Part shown: positions 1 to 6,620 of the stretch, piece after piece | Layout: the number at the start of each line of letters is the position of its first letter | How positions within the stretch are numbered: the stretch's first letter is position 1 | NCBI GenBank assembly: GCA_030619095.1 | Contig: JAUXCB010000048.1 | Coordinates: 1 to 8,725 of the forward strand | Source of the DNA: Verrucomicrobiota bacterium | GTDB lineage: Bacteria; Verrucomicrobiota; Kiritimatiellia; Kiritimatiellales; Tichowtungiaceae | DNA: 8,725 nucleotides | Direction: 5' to 3' | Position numbers and translations under genes: made by a program | The notes under the pieces: model-generated | What the model was told of the DNA's origin: nothing | The model's database searches: none | What the model saw: only the letters and a program-made list of their open reading frames with translations

Positions 1-1437
1 CATAAGCGGATAGGCCGTCCGACTGAGGAACTGCTTATCTTGTCCAAATTCATAGTGCCACCATAAATGCTGACACATCCAAGCCCCACCAGTTGGCCAG
101 ATACCATGGTCGGAAGCGTTAATAGGTGCTGCGCCCCGCCACAAATCAAAATTATGATGAACCACCCACCCGCGTGCGCCGTAGTGCTCTTTGGCAACAT
201 TCGCACCCGTTTCAGAAAGATCTTTGAGTGCACTGAATAACGGCTGATGACATTCAGACAAATTTGTCATTTCAGCCAACCAATAGTTCATCTCGGTGTT
301 GATATTGCAGGTATACTTGCTCTCCCATGCTGGTTTTAAAGAGTCGTTCCAAAGCCCCTGTAGATTGGCAGGCTGACTGTCGGGGCGACTGCAAGAAATT
401 ATCAAGTAGCGCCCATATTGGAAGAATAGCTCCACCATTTGCGGGTCGTCCTTATCAAAGCTCTTAAGCCGACTCGCGGTGGGTTGTTTCGCTTTATCAG
501 AAGTTCCCACATCCAGCGAAACACGATGGTATAAGGATTGATAGTCTTGTATATGTTCGGTTTTTATTTGTTCGTAGGACTTGCCGGCAAGGCTCTTCAG
601 TGTGGCCACATTGTCTTTGCGAGGGTCGCCACTGACATCCTTATAATTCACAAAACTAGAAGCCCCCGCCAAAATAAGAGTGGCTTTATCAGCACCGATA
701 ATTTCAATCGCTCCGTCACGCGGGACAATCTTGCCACCTTCCACGCGAATTTGTAAGCGTGCCTCAAAGCGCGTCACGCCCTGCTTTACCTTGCCGCTCA
801 TCACTAAAAGACCAGAGGCGTCGGTGGCAATTTTTATCTCATCATGCAAGCTTTGCAACGATACGACACAATTAATGCTGTTGCGTTTACTTGAGGTAAG
901 GCGAGTCATAATCACCTTGTCAGGATGCGACGCAAATATTTCTCGGTGAAAAGTGGTGCCATCAACGGCGAACTCTACTGAGGCAACGGCACGATCAATA
1001 TCCAACTCTCGCCGGTAAGTCTCGGGCGTTTTTCCCTCAAACTGCGGGAAAGTGAGGTATAAATCTCCAAATGGCTGATAGGCACGCTGCTTTTTACTGC
1101 CGTCATCGCGTATACTCAAGAAGCGACTGCCCAGCTTATGCGCCTTTTCCTGCTTGTTTTCAAAAAGCAGTTTACGAAGCGTTGGCAAATGCGCAACCGC
1201 ACCCTTACGGGCATAGTCGTGAGGCTTGCCATTGAACAGCGTGTCCAAATTAAACTGCAGGTGTTCCGTTTTCACGCCGCCAAACACCATGCCACCGAAA
1301 GACCCATTGCCAAATGGATAAGCTTCAATCCATTTTTTCGCAGGTTTATCCGACCAAACCTCAAGCTCGCTCGCCGTTGCTATACCCAGAACCACAAAGG
1401 GTAAAGCTATACCTATAAATTTTTTTATTGTAATCAT
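1..1437 (-). CDS. GH95 alpha-L-fucosidase, exported, 3' end cut by window edge
   Basis: Reading the minus strand from the ATG at 1437-1435 gives 479 codons with no stop up to base 1, so the C-terminus lies outside. The product begins with a likely signal peptide: lysines at 5-6, a hydrophobic stretch to about residue 21, and probable cleavage near A22/S23. It then shows GH95 family hallmarks: WIEAYPFGNGSFGGMVFGG near residues 35-54, NLDTLFNGKPHDYA shortly after, and SKYTCNINTEMNYW near residues 373-386. The Asn-x-Asn pair (N378, N380) matches the two asparagines that help activate water in the Bifidobacterium GH95 enzyme AfcA. HHNFDLWRGAAP and WPTGGAWMCQHLWWHYEF follow. The catalytic Glu and Asp of the family should lie in the missing part. 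Known members remove terminal, mostly alpha-1,2-linked, L-fucose; a few act on L-galactose. The start overlaps the stop of the upstream sulfatase remnant (ATGA), and a stop codon lies two codons upstream in frame, which fixes the start. GC is lower than in the sugar operon. Confidence 0.93.
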   Translation of the reverse strand, partial: MITIKKFIGIALPFVVLGIATASELEVWSDKPAKKWIEAYPFGNGSFGGMVFGGVKTEHLQFNLDTLFNGKPHDYARKGAVAHLPTLRKLLFENKQEKAHKLGSRFLSIRDDGSKKQRAYQPFGDLYLTFPQFEGKTPETYRRELDIDRAVASVEFAVDGTTFHREIFASHPDKVIMTRLTSSKRNSINCVVSLQSLHDEIKIATDASGLLVMSGKVKQGVTRFEARLQIRVEGGKIVPRDGAIEIIGADKATLILAGASSFVNYKDVSGDPRKDNVATLKSLAGKSYEQIKTEHIQDYQSLYHRVSLDVGTSDKAKQPTASRLKSFDKDDPQMVELFFQYGRYLIISCSRPDSQPANLQGLWNDSLKPAWESKYTCNINTEMNYWLAEMTNLSECHQPLFSALKDLSETGANVAKEHYGARGWVVHHNFDLWRGAAPINASDHGIWPTGGAWMCQHLWWHYEFGQDKQFLSRTAYPLM

Positions 1438-1625
1438 AATTTTTCATCCCGGGTTCTTTTAAGGTTCTGGGTCTCTCCTGAGTCGGTCGACAGGTCGTAT
1501 AGATCCCAGCGCCCCTCGTTGTTAAAATCGACCATCAACTTCCACGTGCGCCAGCAGCGCATATGGGTTTTTGTCTTGGATTCGTCTAGATAATAGACCC
1601 CTTCATTTAACTCGTTCAAGACCAT
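1434..1625 (-). pseudogene. sulfatase-like C-terminal remnant
   Basis: This is a 63-codon frame whose second half resembles the C-terminal end of type I (formylglycine) sulfatases: CWRTWKLMVDF, then GRWDLYDLSTDSGETQNL. The family pattern is 'R-x-x-K-W-K-L ... ELYDL-x-x-D-P-x-E-x-x-N-L'. The catalytic N-terminal half, including the C-x-P-S-R maturation motif and metal ligands, is absent. The frame stays open upstream to a TAA at 1695-1697, overlapping the transporter's 3' end, so the similarity may start before the ATG at 1625. A purine-rich AGAGGA abuts that ATG, too close for a normal Shine-Dalgarno. The stop overlaps the GH95 start by four bases (ATGA), typical of translationally coupled partners, so I infer that a full sulfatase once preceded the fucosidase. 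It could instead be a small real protein, but 63 residues with a sulfatase tail favours a relic. Confidence 0.6.
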
Positions 1626-1656
1626 TCCTCTTAAAGCCGAACCTAATCCTCTTTCG

Positions 1657-2652
1657 TCAAACGCCCCGAAGAAAATAGACCCAGACCGGAAGAGTTAGCA
1701 CACTGAGCCCCGTGCTGAGAGCCAGTACGCGTGCAACAAAAGCCCGCTCGATCCCGAGCTGGCAACTGACCACATAGGACGCAACCGCATTGGGGGTTCC
1801 CGCCAAAACAACGGTTGCGCCCACCGAAATGGAGTCGGCACCGGGCAGAAAGTTTCTAGCCAGCAGCAAGGTGAGCAGCGGAAGCAATGCCAACTTGCAA
1901 CCCACCATCCACGCGAGCGCGCCCAAATGGTTCCGTCCAGAGATCCGTTTGAGCGATGCCCCAACAGCCAGCAGAGCCAGCGGAAGCCCCATTGAACCCA
2001 TCAACCTCAGAAACGACCCGATCAAGACCGCAAACGAAACCAGCGCCCCCGGCAATTGCAACGCACCCTCTTCAGTGCGAAAAAGATCGGTGACCAGCGC
2101 AACGCAAATCCCCGCCACCGCCGCCAGAAGAATCGGATTCAAAAAGGCTTTCCGGATACGTGCCACGGGCTTTATTTCTCCACTTCCGGCTCCATAAAAC
2201 CCAATCAACAGATAAGAGATCACAATAAAACAGGGAACAATGACGGCATTATAGACCGCCGCTCGAGATTCGCCCTCCATGCCAAAGGCATTGATGCAGA
2301 GCGGGAACCCAATGTAGGTTGCATTTGCCCAAAAGGTTCCAAAAACAAACGCGGCGGCAAAGCCGCCCTTGAACCCCGCAACCCGCGCAATCAACATGGT
2401 GAGCGCAACCACAAGCAACAGCGCGACCAACGGAACCACCACCAAGGCGGGATCCATAAAACTCTGAAAGCTCTGGCGGGCCACGGCCGTGAAAACCAGT
2501 GCGGGAAGCGAGAAATAATAGACCAACCAGTTGATGAACGTGCAACGGTCGTCGTTGAGATGACCTTTGCGTTCGAGCAATTTCCCCAGCCCCATCATGG
2601 CAAAGACCGGAACACAGACCACCAAGGCTCCCCATATACGTAATGGATCCAT
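1657..2652 (-). CDS. AEC-family (auxin efflux carrier-like) transporter
   Basis: This 331-residue, very hydrophobic inner-membrane protein has about ten membrane segments, roughly at residues 7-24, 38-58, 68-90, 100-122, 132-153, 170-190, 202-217, 220-235, 244-266, 275-296 and 306-328 (the 202-235 stretch may be one or two). The first half carries ANATYIGFPLC (109-119) and the second AGTPNAVASYVV (284-295), the paired broken-helix motifs of the AEC fold (PF03547). Length matches the family (about 300-330). Characterised bacterial members carry small carboxylates such as malate, lactate or malonate. The start at 2652 has AAAGG (2658-2662) five bases upstream, and the GatZ-family stop is only 12 bases away, so the two are co-transcribed. 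No binding protein or TRAP/ABC partner is nearby. In a fucose operon it could export an acid end product such as lactate, or import a substrate; the direction cannot be told from sequence. Confidence 0.9.
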   Translation of the reverse strand: MDPLRIWGALVVCVPVFAMMGLGKLLERKGHLNDDRCTFINWLVYYFSLPALVFTAVARQSFQSFMDPALVVVPLVALLLVVALTMLIARVAGFKGGFAAAFVFGTFWANATYIGFPLCINAFGMEGESRAAVYNAVIVPCFIVISYLLIGFYGAGSGEIKPVARIRKAFLNPILLAAVAGICVALVTDLFRTEEGALQLPGALVSFAVLIGSFLRLMGSMGLPLALLAVGASLKRISGRNHLGALAWMVGCKLALLPLLTLLLARNFLPGADSISVGATVVLAGTPNAVASYVVSCQLGIERAFVARVLALSTGLSVLTLPVWVYFLRGV

Positions 2653-2664
2653 AGCAGCCTTTTT

Positions 2665-3981
2665 TTACTTTTGCCGCATTCTACAAGCGCGGGCATAGAT
2701 GCCGATCACATCCTGTGTTCGGTGAAGGAGGATCTGATCAACTTCGTTCGCGATGGCGCCTTCGCTGACGGCGTTGTATTGGTTCGGCATGTATTGGCTG
2801 AGCAGCGAGAGTGAAATGGAGGTTTCCTTCAGATTAGAAACCAACGTTCCAATGGCAGCCTGAATGGTTTCGTTCGGCCAGTAGTAGCGCGACCGGTCGG
2901 AAAAACTATACTTGCGCTTATAGGCCTGTTCCGCAGAGTCGCCCGGATAATATTTTTTCCAATAGTCGGGTTCGGCGAGCATGACGGCATCGAGGGTTTC
3001 GCGGAGCTTGGAGGTTTCGATTCCGCGTGGCGCAAGCATTTCCTCTTCGATCATCGCGAGGGCGAAAAGGGCTTCGCGATAGCCGAACGTCAGCCAAGGG
3101 CCCACCTTGAGAATGCAGTAGTGATCCTCCACCAGCTTGGCCAATCCCGTTTCGGATTGATAGTCGGTGGAGTGCGCTTCGTAGACAAAACGTTCCTGCT
3201 GCATGATCGATTCGCTGAGGCCTTGGGCGGCTTCGCGGTTGTAGTGAAAAACCTGATCGTCGCCAAACTCAACGCCCGGCTGAACCACCACTCCGCAAAC
3301 CCGGTTCCACGCCTCGGAAAGCCCTGCGGCCTCGAAGGCCGCCCGAGTGACCTCGATGGTCTTGAGCGCATCGGCCGGCGTGGTGGGTGTTACGGTCTCC
3401 TCCTCTTCCTGGGCACCGCCTGGAATCGGAACCTCGGTGCCGATGACATAGACGGGGGCGGGTTGTCCGGCGCAAAATTCCTGGTGGGTTTCCTCCGCCA
3501 CTTTGGCCATGGCCGCAGCGCGCGATGCAACAATCTCATCCGCCAGCGGCAGATGGCGGTCGCCTTCGTCGTCGGCGCAGAACATGGAGGCATCGAGGTG
3601 GATTTTCTGATAGCCGGCCTTTACATATTCCTGAACCAGCTCCAGCGCCTTGGCCATCGCGGGTCCGGCGTTTTCGCTCTGCCAGGCATTGGGGCCAAGG
3701 TGGTCGCCTCCCAGCAGGATATCGTCCGGGTTGTAGCCCGTTTTTTCAGCAATCCCGTGAACGTAGGCCACGAAGTCGGCCGGTTTCATGCCGGTGTATC
3801 CGCCAAACTGGTCGACTTGGTTGGAGGTGGATTCGATCAAGAGGATGGAGCCATCCTGCTTGGCCTGAAGCATCGAGGCTTCGAGCACGGTGGCCTGGGC
3901 CGAGCAGATAGAATAGATTCCGGTCCCCTTTCCGGCGCGGTTATCAGCGAGTATCTGTACAAATTTATCAACGGCACTCAT
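2665..3981 (-). CDS. GatZ/KbaZ-family protein: tagatose-bisphosphate aldolase 'non-catalytic subunit' or ketose-phosphate 4-epimerase
   Basis: The 438-residue product aligns throughout with remembered E. coli GatZ/KbaZ (about 420-426). Motifs in order are ESTSNQVDQFGGYTGM (50-65), GGDHLGPNAWQ (91-101), KIHLDASM (126-133), YVIGTEVPIPGG (178-189), VVQPGVEF (232-239), VYEAHSTDYQ (266-275), LKVGPWLTF (291-299), EPDYWKKYY (337-345) and YSFSDRSRYYWP (358-369). The fold is a TIM barrel. In E. coli, GatZ stabilises the catalytic aldolase GatY. An Agrobacterium homologue is assigned D-tagatose 6-phosphate 4-epimerase activity (EC 5.1.3.40, from memory). No GatY/KbaY gene lies in this window, so a stand-alone enzyme is at least as likely as an aldolase subunit. 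The start at 3981 is set by GGAG (3990-3993) eight bases upstream. It lies 36 bases after gatD and 12 before the transporter. The true substrate is unknown; a fucose- or galactose-derived ketose phosphate is the inference. Confidence 0.93.
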   Translation of the reverse strand: MSAVDKFVQILADNRAGKGTGIYSICSAQATVLEASMLQAKQDGSILLIESTSNQVDQFGGYTGMKPADFVAYVHGIAEKTGYNPDDILLGGDHLGPNAWQSENAGPAMAKALELVQEYVKAGYQKIHLDASMFCADDEGDRHLPLADEIVASRAAAMAKVAEETHQEFCAGQPAPVYVIGTEVPIPGGAQEEEETVTPTTPADALKTIEVTRAAFEAAGLSEAWNRVCGVVVQPGVEFGDDQVFHYNREAAQGLSESIMQQERFVYEAHSTDYQSETGLAKLVEDHYCILKVGPWLTFGYREALFALAMIEEEMLAPRGIETSKLRETLDAVMLAEPDYWKKYYPGDSAEQAYKRKYSFSDRSRYYWPNETIQAAIGTLVSNLKETSISLSLLSQYMPNQYNAVSEGAIANEVDQILLHRTQDVIGIYARACRMRQK

Positions 3982-3989
3982 GGGAATAT

Positions 3990-3993
3990 CTCC
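3990..3993 (-). promoter_or_regulatory. Shine-Dalgarno for the GatZ-family gene
   Basis: GGAG on the minus strand sits eight bases before the ATG at 3981. It supports that start over internal methionines. Confidence 0.7.
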
Positions 3994-4002
3994 GATATTT
4001 TA

Positions 4003-4030
4003 GTTATTGGTTATTCGTTAGAAGTTAATC
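4003..4030. repeat. four degenerate 7-base units at the gatD 3' end
   Basis: On the plus strand the units are GTTATTG (4003-4009), GTTATTC (4010-4016), GTTAGAA (4017-4023) and GTTAATC (4024-4030). The first two differ at one base; the last two keep only GTTA. The array spans the gatD stop (4018-4020) and its last codons. It resembles the 7-base periodic arrays near 6592 and 7245. The outer two units are weak enough that chance cannot be excluded. Confidence 0.55.
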
Positions 4031-5052
4031 ATCACTTTCGCCCACAGCTCATCGTTGCCATAGATGACATCGTAGGCATCCTGGATTTTCTCGATGGGGA
4101 AGGTGTGCGTCTGGAGGCCGTCGACCTTTATCAATCCGGCTTCCATCATCCACGCGGCGGTGGTCCACTCGGCACCGGGGAACGGTGCGGAATAGTTCAT
4201 CCATGAGCCGACCACATTGAGTTCCTTGCGGGAAATGGCCTCGAACTGGGGGCCGGTGAAGGTCAGCGGGGCGTGAGCCGTTCCGACGAGCAACACCGTG
4301 CCACGTCCGCACGCAATCGCCAGCGCGGAAATCTTTGCCGGACCGGCGCCAGAGGATTCGAACACGACGTGCGCGCCGTCTTCAAGCTCGCGTTCGCAAA
4401 CCGCTTCAAGCGGCTCGGTGATCGGGTTGCAGACAATGTTTGCACCCATGGCCTTCGCCATGTCCAGCTTCCCTTCGGCCACGTCTGAAGCGACGATGTT
4501 TTTGCAGCCCATCGCCTTGAAAATTTGAATGGCCAACAGGCCGATGGTTCCCGCGCCGGTCACGACGACATCTTTGCCGAGCAGGTTGCCGAGGCGAAGG
4601 ATCGGATGCAGGCCGACTGTGATCGGCTCAATGAAGGCGGCCTGGTCGTAGCTCAGGTTGCCGATGGCCACGAGGTTGCCGGCAGGAACGCGCAGGAATT
4701 CGCCGAACGAACCTTGCACGCGGGAGCCGATGAAGCTGTAGCCCTTGCAGAGTGAATAGTTTCCTTTCGCGCATTGGTCGCACTTCATGCAGGGCATGAG
4801 CGGCGCGGCGGAGACGCGGTCGCCGACGTTCCAGCCTTCGACCTCTGCGCCGACTTCAACGATTTCCCCGGCAAATTCGTGGCCGAGCACGATTTCGTCC
4901 CAGCGCGGGTTGTCTTCCTGAATACGAACGATGTCCGACCCGCAGATCCCACTGGATTTGACGGCAACGAGCACCTCGCCGGCGACGGGAGACGGTTTGT
5001 CCATCTCGATGACTTCCACTTTTTTGATTCCTTTGCGCAATGCAGCTCTCAT
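4018..5052 (-). CDS. GatD-type zinc-dependent polyol (galactitol-1-phosphate 5-like) dehydrogenase
   Basis: This 344-residue medium-chain dehydrogenase closely follows E. coli GatD (346 residues). The catalytic zinc site is C37, H58 and E59 with E142 nearby; the structural zinc lobe has C88, C91, C94 and C102. SFIGSRVQGSFGEF (106-119) and AFIEPITVGLH (139-149) are GatD-like signatures. The nucleotide fold begins at TGAGTIG (165-171), and KELNVVGSWMNYSAPFPGAEW near the C-terminus matches GatD's substrate-side loop. E. coli GatD oxidises galactitol 1-phosphate to D-tagatose 6-phosphate with NAD. No PTS gene is present here and a sugar kinase is adjacent, so the substrate may be an unphosphorylated polyol such as galactitol or fucitol, with phosphorylation afterwards. 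The start at 5052 has AAGGGAG eight bases upstream, overlapping the kinase stop. It is followed 36 bases later by the GatZ-family gene; gatD and gatZ are partners in enteric galactitol operons too. Confidence 0.93.
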   Translation of the reverse strand: MRAALRKGIKKVEVIEMDKPSPVAGEVLVAVKSSGICGSDIVRIQEDNPRWDEIVLGHEFAGEIVEVGAEVEGWNVGDRVSAAPLMPCMKCDQCAKGNYSLCKGYSFIGSRVQGSFGEFLRVPAGNLVAIGNLSYDQAAFIEPITVGLHPILRLGNLLGKDVVVTGAGTIGLLAIQIFKAMGCKNIVASDVAEGKLDMAKAMGANIVCNPITEPLEAVCERELEDGAHVVFESSGAGPAKISALAIACGRGTVLLVGTAHAPLTFTGPQFEAISRKELNVVGSWMNYSAPFPGAEWTTAAWMMEAGLIKVDGLQTHTFPIEKIQDAYDVIYGNDELWAKVMINF

Positions 5053-5060
5053 GGGTTGAA

Positions 5061-5067
5061 CTCCCTT
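5061..5067 (-). promoter_or_regulatory. Shine-Dalgarno for gatD-like gene, overlapping kinase stop
   Basis: AAGGGAG on the minus strand lies eight bases before the ATG at 5052 and shares bases with the kinase TAA stop (5066-5068). Ribosomes ending the kinase would cover the site, so the two genes are probably translationally coupled. Confidence 0.75.
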
Positions 5068-6574
5068 ATTTTTTCATTTTTCCAAATTTTTCGTGAATAG
5101 CGGCCAGCGTATCGTACTCGCCTTTGATATTTTCGTAGAGGTTGCGGAATACGCTGTACATTTCGGTGTAGTATTCGTGATTGGCCGCATCGGGCGTGAA
5201 GCTGTCGCGCACGGCGATCTTTTCAATCCCCTCGTCGAAACTTTTAATGGCACCCACGCCGTAGGCTGCGGCGATGGCGATTCCTAGCGGGGGAAGATCG
5301 CCCTCGCCGGGAATATCAATCGGCTTGCCAATCACATCCGAAAAGATCTGAACCCACTTCGCGGAATTGGCACTGCCGCCGGTAATCTTGATATCGTCGA
5401 TTTCAACACCCTCCTCCTCGACAATGCTCAGCACATGGCGCGAGCCGTAGGTTGTACCTTCCATGAAGGCACGGATCAGGTCCTGACGAGTGGTGGTCGG
5501 CTTGAGGCCGATGAGGACGCCGGAGGTGTTGTCGTTCCAGACCGGACAGCGCTGACCTACCATATAGGGAAGAAAGATGACCGAGCTCTTGGCGCACACC
5601 GAGGTATTTGCCAGCTCATCAATCTCATCAAGGCTTTCGACTTCCAGCAGTTCCTTGAACCACTTCAGCCCCGCACCACCAAAGTCGACTCCGCCGGAGG
5701 TGATCCATGTGCCCGGAACGATGTGCGGGTAGATGTGCAGGTTGTGATTGTATTTCGGCTCGCTCAAGCAAACGTTGTTGGTGGTGACCGTTCCGCCGGA
5801 GATGAAGACCTTTCCCCCTTTGGCAACCCCTGCACCGAGCCCGGCTGCCACATTATCCATCGAACCGGCGATCACCGGAGTGCCTTCAACCAGTCCGGTT
5901 TTGGCGGCGGCCTCGGCGGTCACCTTGCCGACCACATCGGTGCAGTTGAAGATGGGCGGCAGCTTGGCGCGATCGATGCCGCAACCGTCGAGCAGCACAT
6001 CGGAATATTCGCCGGTTGTTGTGTTGCACATCTGGGAGAGCCCGGCTTCGGATTTGTCCATGGAATACTCGCCGGTCAGGCGGTAAACGAGGTATCCGTT
6101 GGCATGAAGAAATAGATGGGTTCTTTTGTAGATCTCCGGCTCGTTTTCTTTGATCCACATGATCTTCGGCGCAGGGTTCCCCGCATCGCTGATGTTGCCG
6201 TTGATCTCCCACAGCTCGTCTTTCAGGTTTTCAGCAATCCAATCGGCTTGTTTGGTCGCGCGGCGGTCCATCCAAATGAGTCCCGGGCGAAGCGGATCGC
6301 CCTCCTGATCGACCGGCAGCACGGTCGTCGAAAACGCGTCGATGCCGACCGCGATAATCTTGGCCGGATCAACCGAGCTCTCTTCAATGACGGCCTGCGT
6401 GTTCTCCTTGAGCGCGCGCCACCATTGATAAGCGGGTTGCTCCGCCCATCCATGATGCGGGTAAGAGGTGTCGTAGGCTTTCTTCGCTATCGCCACCACA
6501 TTGAAATCGGTATCGAACAAGACGGTCTTGCAGCTCGTTGTTCCCAAATCCACACTCAAAATATATTCAGCCAT
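5066..6574 (-). CDS. FGGY-family carbohydrate kinase, xylulokinase-like
   Basis: This 502-residue cytoplasmic kinase has the ASKHA fold. The N-terminal phosphate loop is VDLGTTSCKTVLFD (8-21); HHGWAEQPAYQWW (40-52) and WMDRRA (101-106) follow as in xylulokinases. The catalytic base is probably D240 in AGSMDNVAAGLGAG. The second phosphate motif is ISGGT (258-262), and the adenosine-side motif is TGGSANSAKWVQIFSDVIGKPI from about 398. Length matches XylB-type kinases (about 490-500). FGGY kinases phosphorylate ketoses or polyols; the subfamily cannot be fixed by eye, but it looks closer to XylB than to E. coli FucK. In this operon a ketose made by the neighbouring dehydrogenase (tagatose, fuculose) is the likely substrate. 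The start at 6574 has GAAGG (6582-6586) seven bases upstream. It is separated from the phosphatase by 46 bases filled largely with a 7-base repeat, and from gatD by 13 bases. Confidence 0.94.
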   Translation of the reverse strand: MAEYILSVDLGTTSCKTVLFDTDFNVVAIAKKAYDTSYPHHGWAEQPAYQWWRALKENTQAVIEESSVDPAKIIAVGIDAFSTTVLPVDQEGDPLRPGLIWMDRRATKQADWIAENLKDELWEINGNISDAGNPAPKIMWIKENEPEIYKRTHLFLHANGYLVYRLTGEYSMDKSEAGLSQMCNTTTGEYSDVLLDGCGIDRAKLPPIFNCTDVVGKVTAEAAAKTGLVEGTPVIAGSMDNVAAGLGAGVAKGGKVFISGGTVTTNNVCLSEPKYNHNLHIYPHIVPGTWITSGGVDFGGAGLKWFKELLEVESLDEIDELANTSVCAKSSVIFLPYMVGQRCPVWNDNTSGVLIGLKPTTTRQDLIRAFMEGTTYGSRHVLSIVEEEGVEIDDIKITGGSANSAKWVQIFSDVIGKPIDIPGEGDLPPLGIAIAAAYGVGAIKSFDEGIEKIAVRDSFTPDAANHEYYTEMYSVFRNLYENIKGEYDTLAAIHEKFGKMKK

Positions 6575-6581
6575 TTTGAAA

Positions 6582-6586
6582 CCTTC
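6582..6586 (-). promoter_or_regulatory. Shine-Dalgarno for the FGGY kinase
   Basis: GAAGG on the minus strand is seven bases before the ATG at 6574, just downstream of the heptamer array, and supports this start. Confidence 0.65.
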
Positions 6587-6591
6587 AGTTT

Positions 6592-6619
6592 GTATTGCGT
6601 ACTGCGTATTTCGTATTGC
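6592..6619. repeat. four tandem 7-base units between phosphatase and kinase
   Basis: On the plus strand the units are GTATTGC, GTACTGC, GTATTTC and GTATTGC, contiguous; the first and last are identical and each middle one differs by one base. On the transcribed sense strand they read as GCAATAC-type units. The array lies between the phosphatase stop (6621-6623) and the kinase Shine-Dalgarno. The 7-base period is the same as in the arrays near 4003 and 7245. Confidence 0.8.
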
Positions 6620-6620
6620 T

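Noticed and set aside
2056..2643. Plus-strand open frame of 195 codons opposite the AEC transporter
   Set aside because: The product is an unlikely His/Gln/Arg/Asn-rich chain, the mirror of hydrophobic membrane codons.
3121..4206. 361-codon open frame on the plus strand opposite gatZ and the end of gatD
   Set aside because: It is antisense to two strongly supported genes, is Gly/Val rich as expected from a GC-rich complement, shows no recognisable motif, and crosses an intergenic gap.
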